From assembly GCA_963971575.1 (NCBI GenBank), contig OZ020625.1, forward strand, positions 26,189,253 through 26,253,252: a stretch of DNA of 64,000 nt. The letters run 5' to 3'. This DNA is from Liopterus haemorrhoidalis. Lineage: Eukaryota > Arthropoda > Insecta > Coleoptera > Dytiscidae. The translations under genes and the position numbers were made by a program. The notes beneath the pieces were generated by a model. That model was not told the origin of the DNA, searched no databases, and saw only the letters and a list, made by a program, of their open reading frames with translations. Positions 1 through 11,386 of the stretch are shown piece by piece. How positions within the stretch are numbered: position 1 is the stretch's first letter; each line of letters opens with the position of its first letter.

Positions 1-59
1 TACATAAGTGTTACCTGCTAGGATCTAATGTGATTTTAGTAAATTTTTTCTTTTTTCAG

Positions 60-202
60 TGGGTGTCGGTGAAGCAACTAATTTTGCGGCCTACGCTTTT
101 GCGCCAGCCTCACTAGTGACACCTCTCGGAGCATTAAGTGTACTAGTATCAGCAGTATTGTCTTCAATATTCCTAAAAGAAAAGCTCAATCTACTTGGAA
201 AG
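60..202 (+). CDS. NIPA/spichthyin-type Mg2+ transporter, internal exon
   Basis: This exon codes for about 47 residues of a NIPA-family transporter; the 5' part of the gene lies left of the window. NIPA proteins are multi-pass membrane carriers of magnesium and related divalent cations in endosomes and the plasma membrane; the Drosophila member is spichthyin, which limits BMP signalling. The exon follows a pyrimidine-rich acceptor ending CAG at 57-59 and ends at a GTAACT donor from 203. It carries the family signature [19 protein letters not shown], a membrane segment, and EKLNLLGK at its end. The first two bases finish a split codon and the end is phase 0, which matches the next exon at 4087. 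The family call is strong from sequence. I cannot say whether this is the only insect NIPA gene in the genome. Confidence 0.9.
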
Positions 203-768
203 GTAACTAATGTTTTACGATTTTTGACACAAAAATGTTTTTTGCTCCTCACCCTATTTCCCAAAATTGAAAAAGGTTTTAATAATTTACATTAATAGAA
301 ATCGTAATAGTACAACAGTAATTTTTGATCAGATTAATTTTTCGAATAATATCAAATTTTATGTCATTGAAAAAACTGTTTTTTTAAATTTATTGTGTGG
401 TATCAAAAGAAAGCTCTTATCATATAGATTAAAGAACAAAAAGTAGTTTTTGAAAGTACTTTATCTGACACGATTTTTGCAAAAAAATGAGCTAAAAAAC
501 TTGTGCCACACCCAGGGTTAAATGCGGAGACTTAAGACGCATTGGGCTCAACAGCGCTATGAAGTGACGCTAAGCGGATAAAAACTGAACTAGGCGAAAC
601 GAGTAATAATTTATTGTTTACATCTGGTTTACATGTGTTTTCTCGTGTAGTTTGTGCTGCTTTTAAACGTTAGTGTTGCAGTTTGTTTGTTATATTAACT
701 TTTGATAGCAATTATTATTCTTTTTTATATTACTTTATGTTATAACGAGTTATTATAACACAAATTTG

Positions 769-858
769 TGTGTGTTTGGCTGTCACTCTAGAAAAGGAAG
801 TAACAAAAATATTTACTTCCACTATTTCCCAAATGAGAAACAATTTGTGAATTGTTAA
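769..858 (+). pseudogene. THAP domain fragment
   Basis: The frame gives CVFGCHSRKGSNKNIYFHYF followed by PNEKQFVNC and a stop. This is the N-terminal half of a THAP (C2CH) DNA-binding domain: Cys-x3-Cys, then a basic stretch and the FHxFP motif. No ATG precedes it in frame nearby and the CH half is missing, so it is a fragment. THAP domains occur in P-type transposases and in host regulators; the repeat setting favours the transposon origin. Confidence 0.55.
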
Positions 859-1375
859 TAAATTTGGTGTTGTGGAAGAGATAATAACAAACTAGTATTT
901 ATTAAACAAATTAAATAAAAAACAAACACTAAATTATAAAAATCCTTCTCGAACATAATTAAATATCTACACGTGTAATTTTAATGCAGAATTAGGGCAA
1001 GCGGTCTTAAATTCTGTACGCAGCTTTTCTAATACATTTTCACTAAACCTTCAGTGCCTGCTTTTGTTTTTAATCAATTTATTTAGGCAAGGAGTTTCTA
1101 ACAGAGGTTGCAGTTCATACTCTTGTAAGATAGGTTTTTAAAAGTAGACCACAGGCATTTTAAATCTGTGCTGGTTAATATTTCCATACACAATATATTG
1201 TTTCTGGAACAAAAAGAAAAACCAACAGAAACCACACAAAAAAAAAAAAAGAAAAATCAAATATTACAATAAATCAATGCCCTGATCTTGGCTTCTTTCA
1301 TTTTGGTTTGTTAACTACCTGGTACAAAATAATAGTGTTTGCATGTAGTTCCTGCTTTACAGGTGCAGGACATAT

Positions 1376-1657
1376 TTAAAACTTCAACATCATACTAAAT
1401 TTTAATTTCCCAGTGACTTCGTGAGGTGGTGATCTCAAACTGCTTGTTTGTAAACATAACCCACATATGTCGACATGCTCATCATTTTTGTCCAAAATTC
1501 CGCACAAGATAAGATGTCCGGCGTTTAACAACTCTTCTCCTTCAACTACACACCTATAAGAAGGTGTTGCACTTAAAAAAATTGAATAATTTAATAAGGA
1601 TAGCTGTTTATTATCCATTGCAAATCGATGATTTAACATGTAAACAAATATGGACAA
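1376..1657 (-). pseudogene. Transposon ORF fragment with NAGHLILCG motif
   Basis: This is a 93-codon open frame of unknown function. Its core GEELLNAGHLILCG, then CLQTSSLRSPPHEV, is shared with minus-strand frames at about 16175-16330, 19890-20045 and 59107-59418. The pattern resembles the start of SWIM-type zinc-finger proteins found with YqaJ-like nucleases in insect mobile elements. That assignment is from memory and uncertain. Confidence 0.4.
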
Positions 1658-1844
1658 CTTTCACATTACTCGTTTCAATCAGCTGTTCATAGCGCTTGTA
1701 GCGCCGCCATCGGGCATTGTTGTATCCAATTCAGAGCTCTTAAATCAATAGCTTATGCACTGTATCTTATGGACTGTTCACTGTCACCAGCAAGTTTGTC
1801 ATATGATAAGACGTGAAACCGTTCAGACCTCCAAATTTAATATG

Positions 1845-2912
1845 TCTGTCTGTTCGGTAAAAATTGTAGCCCAATCAACCTAGAGAGTTGATATTTGGCA
1901 TGCTTATACAACTCGTTGACCCGCACATAGGAAAAATACAAAAATATCTAAAAAACATATCCCCCTAAAAATATAAACAAATATGTGCTCATCGAAAAAA
2001 AAATATTTTTTTAAAATTCTGAGTAGGGTATCAAATGAAAACCCTTAGTACGTAGATTAACAATAAAAATTTAATTTTTTGCAAAAAAAAAAATATTTTG
2101 ACGCTATTTTTGCCAAAATTGTGTAAAAAATTTTTTGTCCCACACCCTGTAGCCCAGATGGTTTAAACTAAAAATCTGAAAAAATTCTAAGTAATGTACA
2201 TTTGTGTGAACCGGAATAGTACAACAGGAATTTTTGATCAGATTATGTTTTCTGAAAATATCGTGTTTTTGCTTGACCATGTAAAATATTTAATGATATT
2301 ATGTAGTACAGTAAACAGAGCGCTTCGATGGTGTAATGCTTAGAATACTGGCGTTCTAATTTGCAAACTCGAGTTCAATCCGGCCTCGAGGCAATTTAAT
2401 TTTTTCTTTTTTTTTGTATTTTTATTTTGTTTAAATTATTTTTTCAAAATTCTAGTTATATTTGGGCAAATATTGCATTTAATTTTTAAAAGCGTAAATT
2501 TAATAACCAGTGGAAATTGTTGAAATTGAATACTCTTGGACTTCCAAGTAACTTATATATAATACCATGGATACAAGTAAAAAATAAAATATATGTTATG
2601 TCATGTGTTATAATGTCTGTATCATATTAGTGCCTAAATATATTACTGCTATACTGCTATTTATATTCCTATAAATACACGAAATCAGAAGGGCGGAGCT
2701 TATGACTAAAGCAACCAATGGAAGCCATAAGCGCAATTTTCAAAATCTTATTGAACCTTGCTATATAAAAAAAATACTGCACATATTTAGATACCTACAT
2801 AATGGTATTAGGTATTCGAATTAAAATTAACAAAAATAAATATTTTAACATAAAATTTGTTTTGGCATCCCAAATATTCATTGTGTGAAAATTCACACTT
2901 CACATCAATTTT
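1845..2912 (+). repeat. Family A interspersed repeat, + copy
   Basis: The full family pattern is a short TGTC microsatellite, a conserved block CGGTAAAAATTGTAGCC, a central A/T-rich block, tRNA-like promoter boxes near 2318-2393, and an end with the palindrome GTGTGAAAATTCACAC. An inverted copy follows at 3213-3985. The pair makes a foldback with an unrelated loop of about 300 bp. Other copies lie at 23566, 44165, 58441 and 60178. Confidence 0.75.
2318..2393 (+). repeat. tRNA-like promoter segment inside family A
   Basis: GGTGTAATGCTTAGAATACT resembles a polymerase III A box, and GAGTTCAATCC, 35 bases on, is a good B box. The segment lacks a foldable acceptor stem and anticodon arm, so it is a tRNA-derived promoter (SINE-type), not a working tRNA gene. 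Confidence 0.5.
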
Positions 2913-2916
2913 TCAT

Positions 2917-3210
2917 TAATTATATTTGATCTTTTATTTGTTTTTTTTTTGTATTTTTAATCAGTGCAATTAAAAATATAAAACTTTTGCGATACACATT
3001 ACTTTCTAAACTTGCCGGTCCGCGAATTTTTTCTTGGTCGTTTACCGGTCCGCCATGAAAAAAGGTTGGGAAATGCTGTACTAAAACACGAGACGAATGT
3101 ATATGTAACATACATTCGTGAACATAACCTGAACGACGGACGCGTACAGGAAGAACTGAGTATAAAAATTAACACGACACAAATGGTTCGAATGTTATTC
3201 GATAACTAAA
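2917..3210. other. Loop between inverted family A copies, with an hAT end
   Basis: About 300 bp of sequence unrelated to the arms. On the minus strand a terminus reading CAGCATTTCCCAACC begins at 3079, followed by GCGGACCGG. This is the look of an hAT transposon end, but no partner end or duplication was found. The short open frames here overlap each other and show no recognisable protein. Confidence 0.4.
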
Positions 3211-3212
3211 CT

Positions 3213-3985
3213 AAAAATTGATGTGAAGTGTGAATTTTCACACATTTCAGGGTTTTGCAGGTATTTAGTAAGTGAATGATGATTATTTTGGATGCCAAAA
3301 CTAATTTTATATTAAAATATTTTTTTTGTTAATTTTAATTCGAACGCCTAATACCATTATTTAAGTTTCTAAATATGTGCAGTATTTTTTTTTTTTATAT
3401 AGCAAGGTTCATTAAGAATTTTAAAAATTGCGCCTATGGCTTCCATTGGTTGTTATAAGTTCCGTCCCTCTGATTTCGTGTACATTGAAACAGAATTAAA
3501 TTATAATTTAAACAATTTCCACTGGTTATTAAATTTACACTTTTAAAAATGAAATGCAACATTTTCCAAAATATAACTAGAATTTTGAAAAAATTATTTA
3601 AACAATTTAAAAATTAAAACAAAAAATAATAGTCAAAAATTTTTGCACAATTTTGGCAAAAATCGCTTCAAAATAATTTATTTTGCAAAAATAAAAATTT
3701 GATCGTTAATCCACGTACTAAGGGCTGTCATTTGATACCCTACTCAGAATTATAAAAAAATATTTTTTTTTTCGATGAGCACATATTTGTTTATATTTTT
3801 AGGGGGATATGTTTTTTAGATGTTTTAGTATTTTTCCTATGTGCGGGTCAAAGAGTTGTATAAGCATGCCAAATTTCAACTCTCTAGGTTTAGCCGTTTG
3901 GCTACAATTTTTACCGAACAGACAGACAGACGACAAAATGACGGTATAAGGGTTTTTTTGTCATACCTACAAAACCCTAAAAATA
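3213..3985 (-). repeat. Family A interspersed repeat, inverted copy
   Basis: Reverse-complement relative of 1845-2912. It starts with the GTGTGAATTTTCACAC palindrome and runs to the microsatellite GACAGACAGACGAC and CCTACAAAACCCTAAAAA. It lacks the tRNA-like segment that its partner keeps. Confidence 0.75.
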
Positions 3986-4086
3986 ATGTTCGAATGAGAA
4001 GCCCTCCACTTAAATATTAATAATTCACCCGACTGGCGCGAACACTGTAACCCAGAGAATTTAATAACTTATTTTTTTTTTTACAG

Positions 4087-4752
4087 TTAGGCTGTGTTCT
4101 GTGTCTTCTGGGCTCAACAATAATAGTCCTACACTCACCGATAACAGAAACCGAAGAAACCTACAGAAGTTTAGTCGATAAACTAAGTTCGTTAACATTT
4201 ATATTATACGTATGTATAATAATAATACTCGCTGCCGTAATAATATTTCATATCGGTCCAAAATATGGACAAAAATCATTAATTTGGTACATTTTATTAT
4301 GCAGTTCCATCGGAAGCCTAACAGTTATGAGCTGTAAGTGTTTAGGTACGGTAATAAGAGCTCGACTTAAGGATACGGAAGCAGAATTTAATTATTTTTT
4401 ACCGTTAGGTCTAGCGGTTTGTGTCATTGTTTTTATATGTATACAAATGACTTATTTGAATCGTAGTTTAGACTTATTTAACACATCTATTGTTACTCCA
4501 GTTTACTATGTTTTTTTTACAAGTTTCGTATTGTTAGCGTCAAGTATTTTATTTAAAGAATGGTTAAGACTTCATGTTATTGATATTATAGGTTCTGTTT
4601 GTGGTTTTTCAGTTATTATTATTGCTGTTTTATTATTGAATGCTTTTAAAAATTTTGATATTAGTTTAAAAGATATCCGTGGTATTATGGGTCCTAAAAA
4701 CTTAAGTGATCATAATATTGTAGGTATTAAAAACGAAAGTACCCAGTTATGA
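4087..4752 (+). CDS. NIPA/spichthyin-type Mg2+ transporter, last exon
   Basis: This terminal exon codes for 221 residues and a TGA stop. It joins in phase 0 to the exon at 60-202, so that EKLNLLGK continues into LGCVLCLLGSTIIVLHSP, a NIPA hallmark. At least five hydrophobic segments follow. The second hallmark, LDLFNTSIVTPVYYVFF, sits near the middle, followed by FKEW. The C-terminal tail is short and hydrophilic. The acceptor is a T run with ACAG at 4083-4086. There is no internal stop or frameshift, so the gene looks functional. The match to the family is clear over the whole exon; nothing in the sequence shows the ion carried, which is taken from the family. Confidence 0.93.
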   Translation, partial: LGCVLCLLGSTIIVLHSPITETEETYRSLVDKLSSLTFILYVCIIIILAAVIIFHIGPKYGQKSLIWYILLCSSIGSLTVMSCKCLGTVIRARLKDTEAEFNYFLPLGLAVCVIVFICIQMTYLNRSLDLFNTSIVTPVYYVFFTSFVLLASSILFKEWLRLHVIDIIGSVCGFSVIIIAVLLLNAFKNFDISLKDIRGIMGPKNLSDHNIVGIKNESTQL

Positions 4753-5105
4753 CTTAGTGATCTTTAATTTAACATGAAAGTTTTTTAGTTTGGCGCTAGG
4801 AAATTTAAAACCAGGGTGTTTATTCTAAATGCTTAGCGACAAAAATCAGCGAATTTTCTTCCAAGGTTGGCGACTGAAACTTTGGTATCATCTTTAGAGG
4901 TAATTAGGGACTAACAGATAACGACTTAACGCAATAGGGCAGGGGTCGGCAACCTTTCGGTGACAAAGAGCCAAATCTATATTGAAAACAAAAACAATAA
5001 CATGGAAGAGCCGCTAAAAAATATATGCTATATTTAAGAAAAAAACGTAAAAATTGTTTATTTGTTTTAAAATAATCAATTATTACAATATTATCAATTT
5101 AGGTA
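4753..5105. other. 3' flank of the NIPA-type gene
   Basis: This should include the 3' UTR, but no convincing poly(A) signal can be picked. At 4940 an hAT-type end CAGGGGTCGGCAACC begins and is followed by AAGAGCC; its partner is not certain (5270-5283 is a weak candidate). Confidence 0.4.
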
Positions 5106-5984
5106 ATAGGGGATACGCATAAAATTTATATTTCCTTAAAACTACATTTTTTTGATATTTTAATGTTAGTTATGTCACCTAACACAACAAAAATCACATT
5201 TTAATTAATATTGTAGCCAAATTTTTTAATTAAAATATTGTAAATTTGAAATAAGCCGACACGCCGCGAAGGTTGCCGAGTAGAAACGACTGAGACTGTA
5301 AGGGTTTGACGTCACAGATACAGACAAAACATAATGTTTACGTGTTTATATTGTATTGTTTGAGAGTTTTGTATTTGTTTTTAAACAATTTTTCACGCAT
5401 TTATTATTAAAATAATTTATAAAATATATGTACTCACATTAAAATGGTCTTCACAAACATAAAGTTTACTTTTTTTCTGAAATATCGGTTTTATTTCGCC
5501 TCATAGCTTTTCTGTTGTTTTTCGTCATCAGGTAATGATATAAATTATTTTTTTGGATTTCTAATTGAACTATTTGTGCACATTGGTACTAAACAATATT
5601 TTCGACTATGTTTTGAAGTACTGGGGCCTGGATCTTCCATATTTTATATATTTTAATATAAAATTTAATTCGGTAAACATGTATAAATTGTTTTTATAGA
5701 ATTAAACTTTATTTTAATTAAAATCACTCTAACTTTACATAACCTATAAAAGTTATACAAACAAATAAGTTCACAACAGACTATGTACGCTAGGTAGACT
5801 AGTATAGTGTCATGTGTCAGTTAGAAGGGGTATGACGTCACACGTCGTTTTCGGGCGCTACATACATTTATGATTTTTTTAAGCCTTCAAATTAAAAAAA
5901 AAAAATTAAAAACTGTTTTTTATGTTTACATGCAACAAGAGGAATATAATAAAAAAACTTAAAAAAATCATGCCTATCCCCTAT
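5106..5984. mobile_element. TIR element with TA duplication
   Basis: The ends match in inverted orientation: ATAGGGGATACGCAT at the left and its complement with one change at the right, both flanked by TA (5104-5105 and 5985-5986). It is 879 bp with no coding potential that I recognise. The TA duplication fits the Tc1/mariner group. Confidence 0.55.
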
Positions 5985-6477
5985 TAGATAGTTAAAATCT
6001 AATACAACAGAATTATAAGAACGATAATACATATAAAATATTTTACGAAGTTAAATAGTTGGATTCAAAATTCACAGATGGCGGGCTATTCGTAACGTAC
6101 TAATTTATAATAGATGTGAAAGGTACATGGAACGTTAAAAGAATGCATTAAAATATAAGTCAGAGCGTAACAACGAACAGCCTGTAACTCGTTAATTTAA
6201 AGAGGTCTGAATGCGGCTTTACAGGCTATTGAGAACTGACACGCTCGAATACGCAGTCTGGTGGTCAAATATTGAACTAGGCGCTCTAGTACTGTTTGAA
6301 CTTATTACATATGTTCTAGTGTTGATTTTTGTTAGAATGTCCATAGAAGTTGTGAAAAATTATAAAAGTAGAATAATTCTAGAGTTTTTGCAAAAAAAAT
6401 ACAGTGATGAGAAAAAAAAAGGTCCTCTCTTCCAAACTGCAAACCTGGAGCCCTGAGACTCTGTCCCGAAACCCTAA
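5985..6477. other. Unassigned stretch
   Basis: An open frame at 6211-6456 would encode an 81-residue peptide with one hydrophobic stretch. It has no recognisable family, no partner exon and runs into the MITE border, so I do not call it a gene. About 5990-6065 resembles 51595-51670 and is therefore repetitive. Confidence 0.35.
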
Positions 6478-6949
6478 AGTGGGAAACAGAATGCACCGAG
6501 TTCTACGACGCGTTGACGCCGTACGTACGGCGCTATCTGTCAGAAGAAAGTTAAAACCAAGCTGTCGTACGCAAGTGCACAGAATGAACAACGTCCTCCA
6601 GCGTTCGAACGCTGTTGATACTGAATGTTCGTCAACTTCCAACTTTTGAGGCCGTTGAACGTTGACGCAGAACACCTAACCTCAGTTTTTACTGAATGGT
6701 AAAGTGTTTGTATGTATAAATAACTTGCATACAACATAAATAACATCACACACAAGTCTTCATCATCCATTATACTTTTAATAAAAGAAAGCGCACGTAT
6801 TAACACAGATATAGGTTGTCAAGTGACACTTGACGGCCTTAAAAATTATTGCATTGTGTGCAGGCGAAAATTCTCAACGGCGCTAACGCAACGCTGTCGC
6901 AAATGACGCCGCGCTGACGGCGTAGCGCGCTTTGCATTCTGTTCCAGGC
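6478..6949. mobile_element. Harbinger-type MITE, 472 bp
   Basis: Terminal inverted repeats AGTGGGAAACAGAATGCA and AGCCTGGAACAGAATGCA are flanked by TAA on both sides (6475-6477, 6950-6952). A 3-bp TWA duplication is the rule for PIF/Harbinger elements. The ends are rich in CG dinucleotides (ACGACGCGTTGACGCCG) in otherwise AT-rich DNA. No coding frame. Confidence 0.6.
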
Positions 6950-7977
6950 TTAAGACTCTAGGTGAAAACCTAAAAACCTGGTTACCCTGTCGCTAACGTT
7001 TAGAATTGACAGCCTGATTTATACATTTCATGATTGACCCTCCAACACTTCTGTCTCCGAGAGCTGTTTTCAGAAACGTCCCAGTGTACGATAAACATTA
7101 AATCTCATTTAATATAGATTTGACTATTTTAAGTATATTATTTATTTATTGTAAATTAAAATGAAAATGTATATATAAGATAATTTTGTAATACTTATTC
7201 AACGAATATTTTTACTTTAATAAATATATTTATTTTTAGATTATTTAATATTATATTTGTTTTATTTTTTACCAATTTATTTTAACATGTAAAAGTGTAT
7301 TATTATAAGCAGTTCACTTTTGTAAGAACCAACTATGGTCTATTTCAAATTAAAAAAAAGTAGATAGCGCTGCGAACCGAGTACGATTTACACTGGATAA
7401 ATACAGTATAGCGGAAAATTTAAAATAAGTTATAATCTGTCTCAATTTGTAATACGAAACTAGATAAGGTTACTTTGGTGACTGTTGTGGTGTAAACAGA
7501 CTTTGGCGTATCCGTGTGAAAAATACTATGCCAATATTATAAATGTATTGTCAATATACAACATAAAAAATTGAACTGTTACTGTTAGTTCCGTATTACA
7601 AAATGAGACAGATAATACAACTAGGGCATATAACTACCTAAATTCGGTTTTACAGCGTAAGGAATATTTTTAATTGACATTTAAAGTCAGTGACACAATA
7701 TAAAAGTAACCAAAGTAACCAGATCTATGGTCTGTTTCAAAGTAGAAAAATGTGTGTATGAAGATAGGAGCTGTTTGTCCTTGCTTCGGATTGGTTTAGA
7801 TCGTCATCCCTATTACACTGTTCAAATATTGTTTTTAGTCCAAGTTGAGAGTTGTTCAGTGTCGTACATTGGAAATATATATTATTTAATTTTTCTCATA
7901 TATTTTGTTATTATTTACATATATAGACTTTTATTTATATTCTTGGCGTAGATTTTATGGAGAAAATTCTCCATGTA

Positions 7978-8386
7978 CAGTCTGTTCCAAACGGTTAAGC
8001 GGAACTAGATTTTGCAATCTAGTAACTTTCATCGTTTAAATCGTGCCTTTCGACAGTTTTGTTTAAGCTTTGTAATCATACTTACAATAAACATTTTTTG
8101 GTTAAGGTTAATATCATTTTAAAATGTCATTTTCTTTATATTTTGATTTTTTGTGTCATTCTTAATACAAATTTCCCATTTATTTATTTTTTTGTCATTA
8201 AAATATCTAAAAAAATATTTAATTTTGACATATGTCATTCGTTTCCATGGTTTCATTGTTGGAATTTTAAATTTTGACATCCCAACGTGAAAAATGAAAT
8301 AACCCAAGCAAGGTCCCTTCTCGTGACAACCTAAAAGAACTAAATTCCCATTTAGTTCCGCTTAACCGTTTGGAACAGACAGACTG
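7978..8386 (+). mobile_element. TA-type MITE, GTCTGTTCC family, copy 1
   Basis: 409 bp with ends CAGTCTGTTCCAAACGG in inverted orientation and TA on both sides (7976-7977, 8387-8388). The right end has a 4-base repeat (CAGACAGACTG). The sub-terminal GGCGGAACTAG block is conserved in all copies. The 72-codon open frame inside is shared by the copies because the DNA is shared and shows no sign of being a real protein. Confidence 0.7.
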
Positions 8387-8409
8387 TAATTTGTTTTTAC
8401 GCAGTTATA

Positions 8410-8807
8410 AAGTCTGTTCCAAACGGTTAGGCGGAACTAGATTTTGCAATCTAGTTACTTTCATCGTTTAAATCATGCTTTTCAGCCGTTTTGTAAATCA
8501 TACTTGCAGCAAACAATTTTTGGTTAAGGTTAAAATCATTTTAAAATGTCATTTTCTTTATATTTTGATTTTTTGTGTCATTCTTAATACAAATATCCCA
8601 TTTATTTATTTTTTTGTCATTAAAATATGTAAGAAAAATAATTTAATTTTGACATATTTCATTCGTTTCCATGGTATCATTGTTGGAATTTAAAATTTTG
8701 ACATTCCAACGTGAAAAATTAAATAACCCAAGCAAGGTCCCTTTTCGTGACAACCTAAAAGAACTAAATTCTCATTTAGTTCCGCCTAACCGTTTGAAAC
8801 AGACTTG
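8410..8807 (+). mobile_element. TA-type MITE, GTCTGTTCC family, copy 2
   Basis: Same family and orientation as 7978-8386, only 23 bp downstream, with TA at 8408-8409 and 8808-8809. The two copies differ at scattered positions (for example TTAAGCGG against TTAGGCGG near the ends), so this is two insertions or an old duplication, not a recent tandem copy. Confidence 0.7.
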
Positions 8808-9391
8808 TATATTTTTTAGGTTATCTGACATATAAATATTTTTTGACACTTGACAATTAACAGATCAAGAGAGAGGACTAATGTGAGGCCAAAAGACAGC
8901 TCAGCTGATTGTGCCCAAAGAAGAAGTTATTGATATAATTTTTAGACCTTCATATATACATACATTTTTAATTTTTATTTACAATAATTATTTAAATAAG
9001 AAACTTTAGCTCTGAAGATATATTGTTTGTTTTATTGCTTTATTTAAACTCTTTTAGCCAAATCTCTCTTTTTATATACAGTACATAATTTTTAAAATTA
9101 ATATTTTTTTAACTTTTTCAAATTTCCCATTAAACTGAATGTATGTCGTATAAATAACGTAAGTGTATTATCTGCCTTGTTTATTTCAATATCTTAATAA
9201 CCTTTTTTATATTAAAAAAAAAAACACTTGCTAACCCAGTTGCTACGCCCATGCCCTAGTTGTAACTTATTTTAAATTTTCCGCTATACTGTATTTATCC
9301 AGTGTAAATCGTACTGGGTTAGCAGCGCTATCTACTTTTTTCTACTTTGAAATAGACCATAGTTGGTTCTTACAAAAGTGAACTGCTTATA

Positions 9392-10190
9392 TAAGCAATT
9401 AACATGGACGTAGAACGATATTTTGGATTTAGTGCATATCTGAGATTTTGGTAAGTCACTTCCATTTAATTTAAGTATCCATATTTAGGTGGATAAGTAC
9501 GCGCGATAATTACTTAATGAATTTTTCTTTTTTAAATGACCTCAATTTGTCTACATTTAAATTTTTGTGTCGGTGTTTTTTTAATTTGTAATAAACGAGG
9601 CAATAAATTACTGCAAGCTGGACTGATTCACAACTTTGTAAAATTAGGGAAGGAGAAGGGAATTGGCCCGACCATTCAATAAGGTTACGAAAGCCATTAA
9701 GTTCAGTATTAGCCGTCTTGGCGCTGCCATCTTAAAATCAAAATCCTATAATTAAAATAAAAACAAAAGATAATCATATAAAAATTATTTATTTTCAGTC
9801 ATTGCACAAGACTTAATTATAAGAATATATAAAATTATGCATATTCAATAGAAAATGCATTTAAATATGGCAGTGATAAGAATCACTTTGTAAAAATTAT
9901 ACATAAGTACCCCTGAATAATCCTAAACGCTCCAGATTTAAAATAGTGTATGCAGTTTCAAGCAAACTCGTCTTAAGGTACGCGCATAATGAAAGCTGGT
10001 TGCTGGCAATTCAGCCTGTAAGCTGGAATATACTTGCCCTTCGACTTTTTTAGGCAGAGATTTTAATTTTTTACTAATATATTTACCATATATTTATTGA
10101 TATATTGACAGACAGTCAAAAAGAATTAAAAATACAATGAAAAACTATAAATTTCCTTGAAATTTCTTGAGAATAGTATATTATTACATA
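9392..10190. other. Unassigned AT-rich stretch
   Basis: No protein, RNA gene or clear repeat structure was recognised. Near 9715-9745 the motif TTGGCGCTGCCATCTTAAAAT resembles the right end of the THAP-type elements, which suggests a remnant. Confidence 0.4.
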
Positions 10191-11386
10191 TTAGGAGTAC
10201 CCATAAGTAATCAATTATTATTAGTGTGGAATATTTGCTTCAGTCTAATTCAGAGCGTGATTGTATAAAGACGTGTTTTATTACACCGGTGTAAAATGGC
10301 GGACAGTCAACCAACTGAGGAAAATTTACGTCATTGCATGCTGTTTCATTTTCGATCTGGTGTTAATGCAACGGTTGCAACCAAGAAAATTTGTGATATA
10401 TATGGAGACGTATTGAAAGTTAATAAGTGCCAACGTTGGTTTAGAAAATTTTCCAATGGGGATTTTGACTTGTCTGATAGCAATCGAAGTGGACGCCCTA
10501 TAGAGTATGGTAATGACGCTTTAAAATCACTGGTGGAAACGGATCCCAAACTGAGTATCCAGGAAATAGCAAACACTCTTCAGGCTACTTGGTCAACAGT
10601 CCAAAGACATCTTCAAGAAATCGGGAAGGTTTACAGCCAGGGTATATGGTCCACATCAATTGTCGGAGATGAATAAAGAACAACGGCGTACAATTTGCAC
10701 ATCTCTATTGTGCAGACAACAAAGTGATCCGTTTTTACGAAGGATTGTCACTGGTGACGAGAAATGGGTCTTGTACAATAACAAAAAGCGCACCAATCAA
10801 TGGCTTTCTCCAAATCAACTAGCCGTACCCACTCCTAAACCATCCCTCAGTTTAAAGAAGGTGTTATTGTGCGTATGGTGGGACTGTGGTGGCATAATTC
10901 ATTTTGAACTATTGAAACCGGGAGAAACTGTTACGGCTGAATTGTATTGTCAACAATTGGATAGATTACGTAACGAATTGTTGGTAAAACGACCAACTCT
11001 AGTCAACAGAAAAGGGGTAATATTGCAACACGATAATGCCAGGCCGCATGCAGCAAAATTAACCCAAGAAAAAATAAGGCAGCTAAACTGGGAGGTTTTA
11101 CCACATCCACCATATTGTCCGGATATAGCACCATCCGATTTTCATTTATTCCGATCCATGGAACATTTCCTAAAGAATAAAAATTTCAAAAATATCGATA
11201 ATGTGCGAGCTCACCTAGAAATATATTTTTCTTCAAAGGAAACGGAATTTTACGAACATGGGATTAAAACTCTACCAGAAAGATGGTAAAAGATCTTAGA
11301 TAACGACTGAAGATAAAATGAAATGTAAATAAATACGTTTTTTTTTGTTGTCACTGAAATAATTGATTACTTATGGGTACCCCTAA
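10191..11386 (+). mobile_element. mariner transposon, nearly full length
   Basis: 1196 bp bounded by inverted ends TTAGGAGTACCCATAAG and TTAGGGGTACCCATAAG, with TA duplicated at 10189-10190 and 11387-11388. The length is typical of an autonomous mariner. It holds a broken transposase gene (10296-11289). Confidence 0.9.
10296..11289 (+). pseudogene. mariner transposase (DD34D), one frameshift
   Basis: Two frames make up one transposase: 10296-10676 (helix-turn-helix DNA-binding part, from MADSQPTEENLRHCMLFHF) and 10660-11289 (catalytic part). They meet near 10645-10655, where a one-base change shifts the frame. The catalytic triad is visible: Asp in TGDEKW, Asp in HDNARPH, and Asp in APSDFHLF 34 residues later, which makes this DD34D, the classical mariner type. 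The stop follows LPERW. Apart from the frameshift the enzyme looks complete, so the insertion is fairly young. Confidence 0.9.

Larger units (their letters stand above)
505..1760. mobile_element. THAP-bearing transposon relic (copy T1)
   Basis: This relic has a THAP zinc-finger coding end on + (769-858) and an unrelated coding fragment on - (1376-1657), both reading inward. The two ends are related in inverted orientation: a GCGCTATGAA stretch near 550 and 1690, and AACGAGTAAT near 598 and 1665. Exact termini and a target duplication could not be fixed. The same pairing of a THAP head and an opposing fragment appears in the copies at 15767-16580 and 19470-20287. Confidence 0.55.
203..4086 (+). 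other. Intron of the NIPA-type gene, filled with repeats
   Basis: The intron is 3.9 kb. It starts with GTAACT and ends with a long T run and ACAG. About 310-510 is a degraded piece of the abundant family A repeat. A THAP-type relic occupies roughly 505-1760, and a large inverted pair of family A copies occupies 1845-3985. No host exon was seen in it. Confidence 0.75.
7304..9391. mobile_element. 2.1-kb inverted-repeat element with two nested MITEs
   Basis: The outer ends form inverted arms of about 130 bp (7304-7432 and 9262-9391) beginning TATAAGCAGTTCAC. Two 400-bp TA-type MITEs sit inside at 7978-8386 and 8410-8807. No transposase frame was seen. Boundaries are good to a few bases. Confidence 0.6.

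Noticed and set aside
4940..5283. A complete small hAT element
   Set aside because: The left end is good, but the proposed right end matches only in GGCAACC and no 8-bp duplication is seen; an inserted TA-type element from 5106 confuses it further.
6211..6456. 81-residue frame with a membrane-like stretch
   Set aside because: No family, no splice partners, and it runs into a MITE border with poly-A; likely chance.
8059..8693. Similar 60-72-residue hydrophobic peptides in several places (also near 22877 and 47198)
   Set aside because: They lie in copies of one MITE family. The similarity is that of the DNA, with stops and shifts differing between copies.
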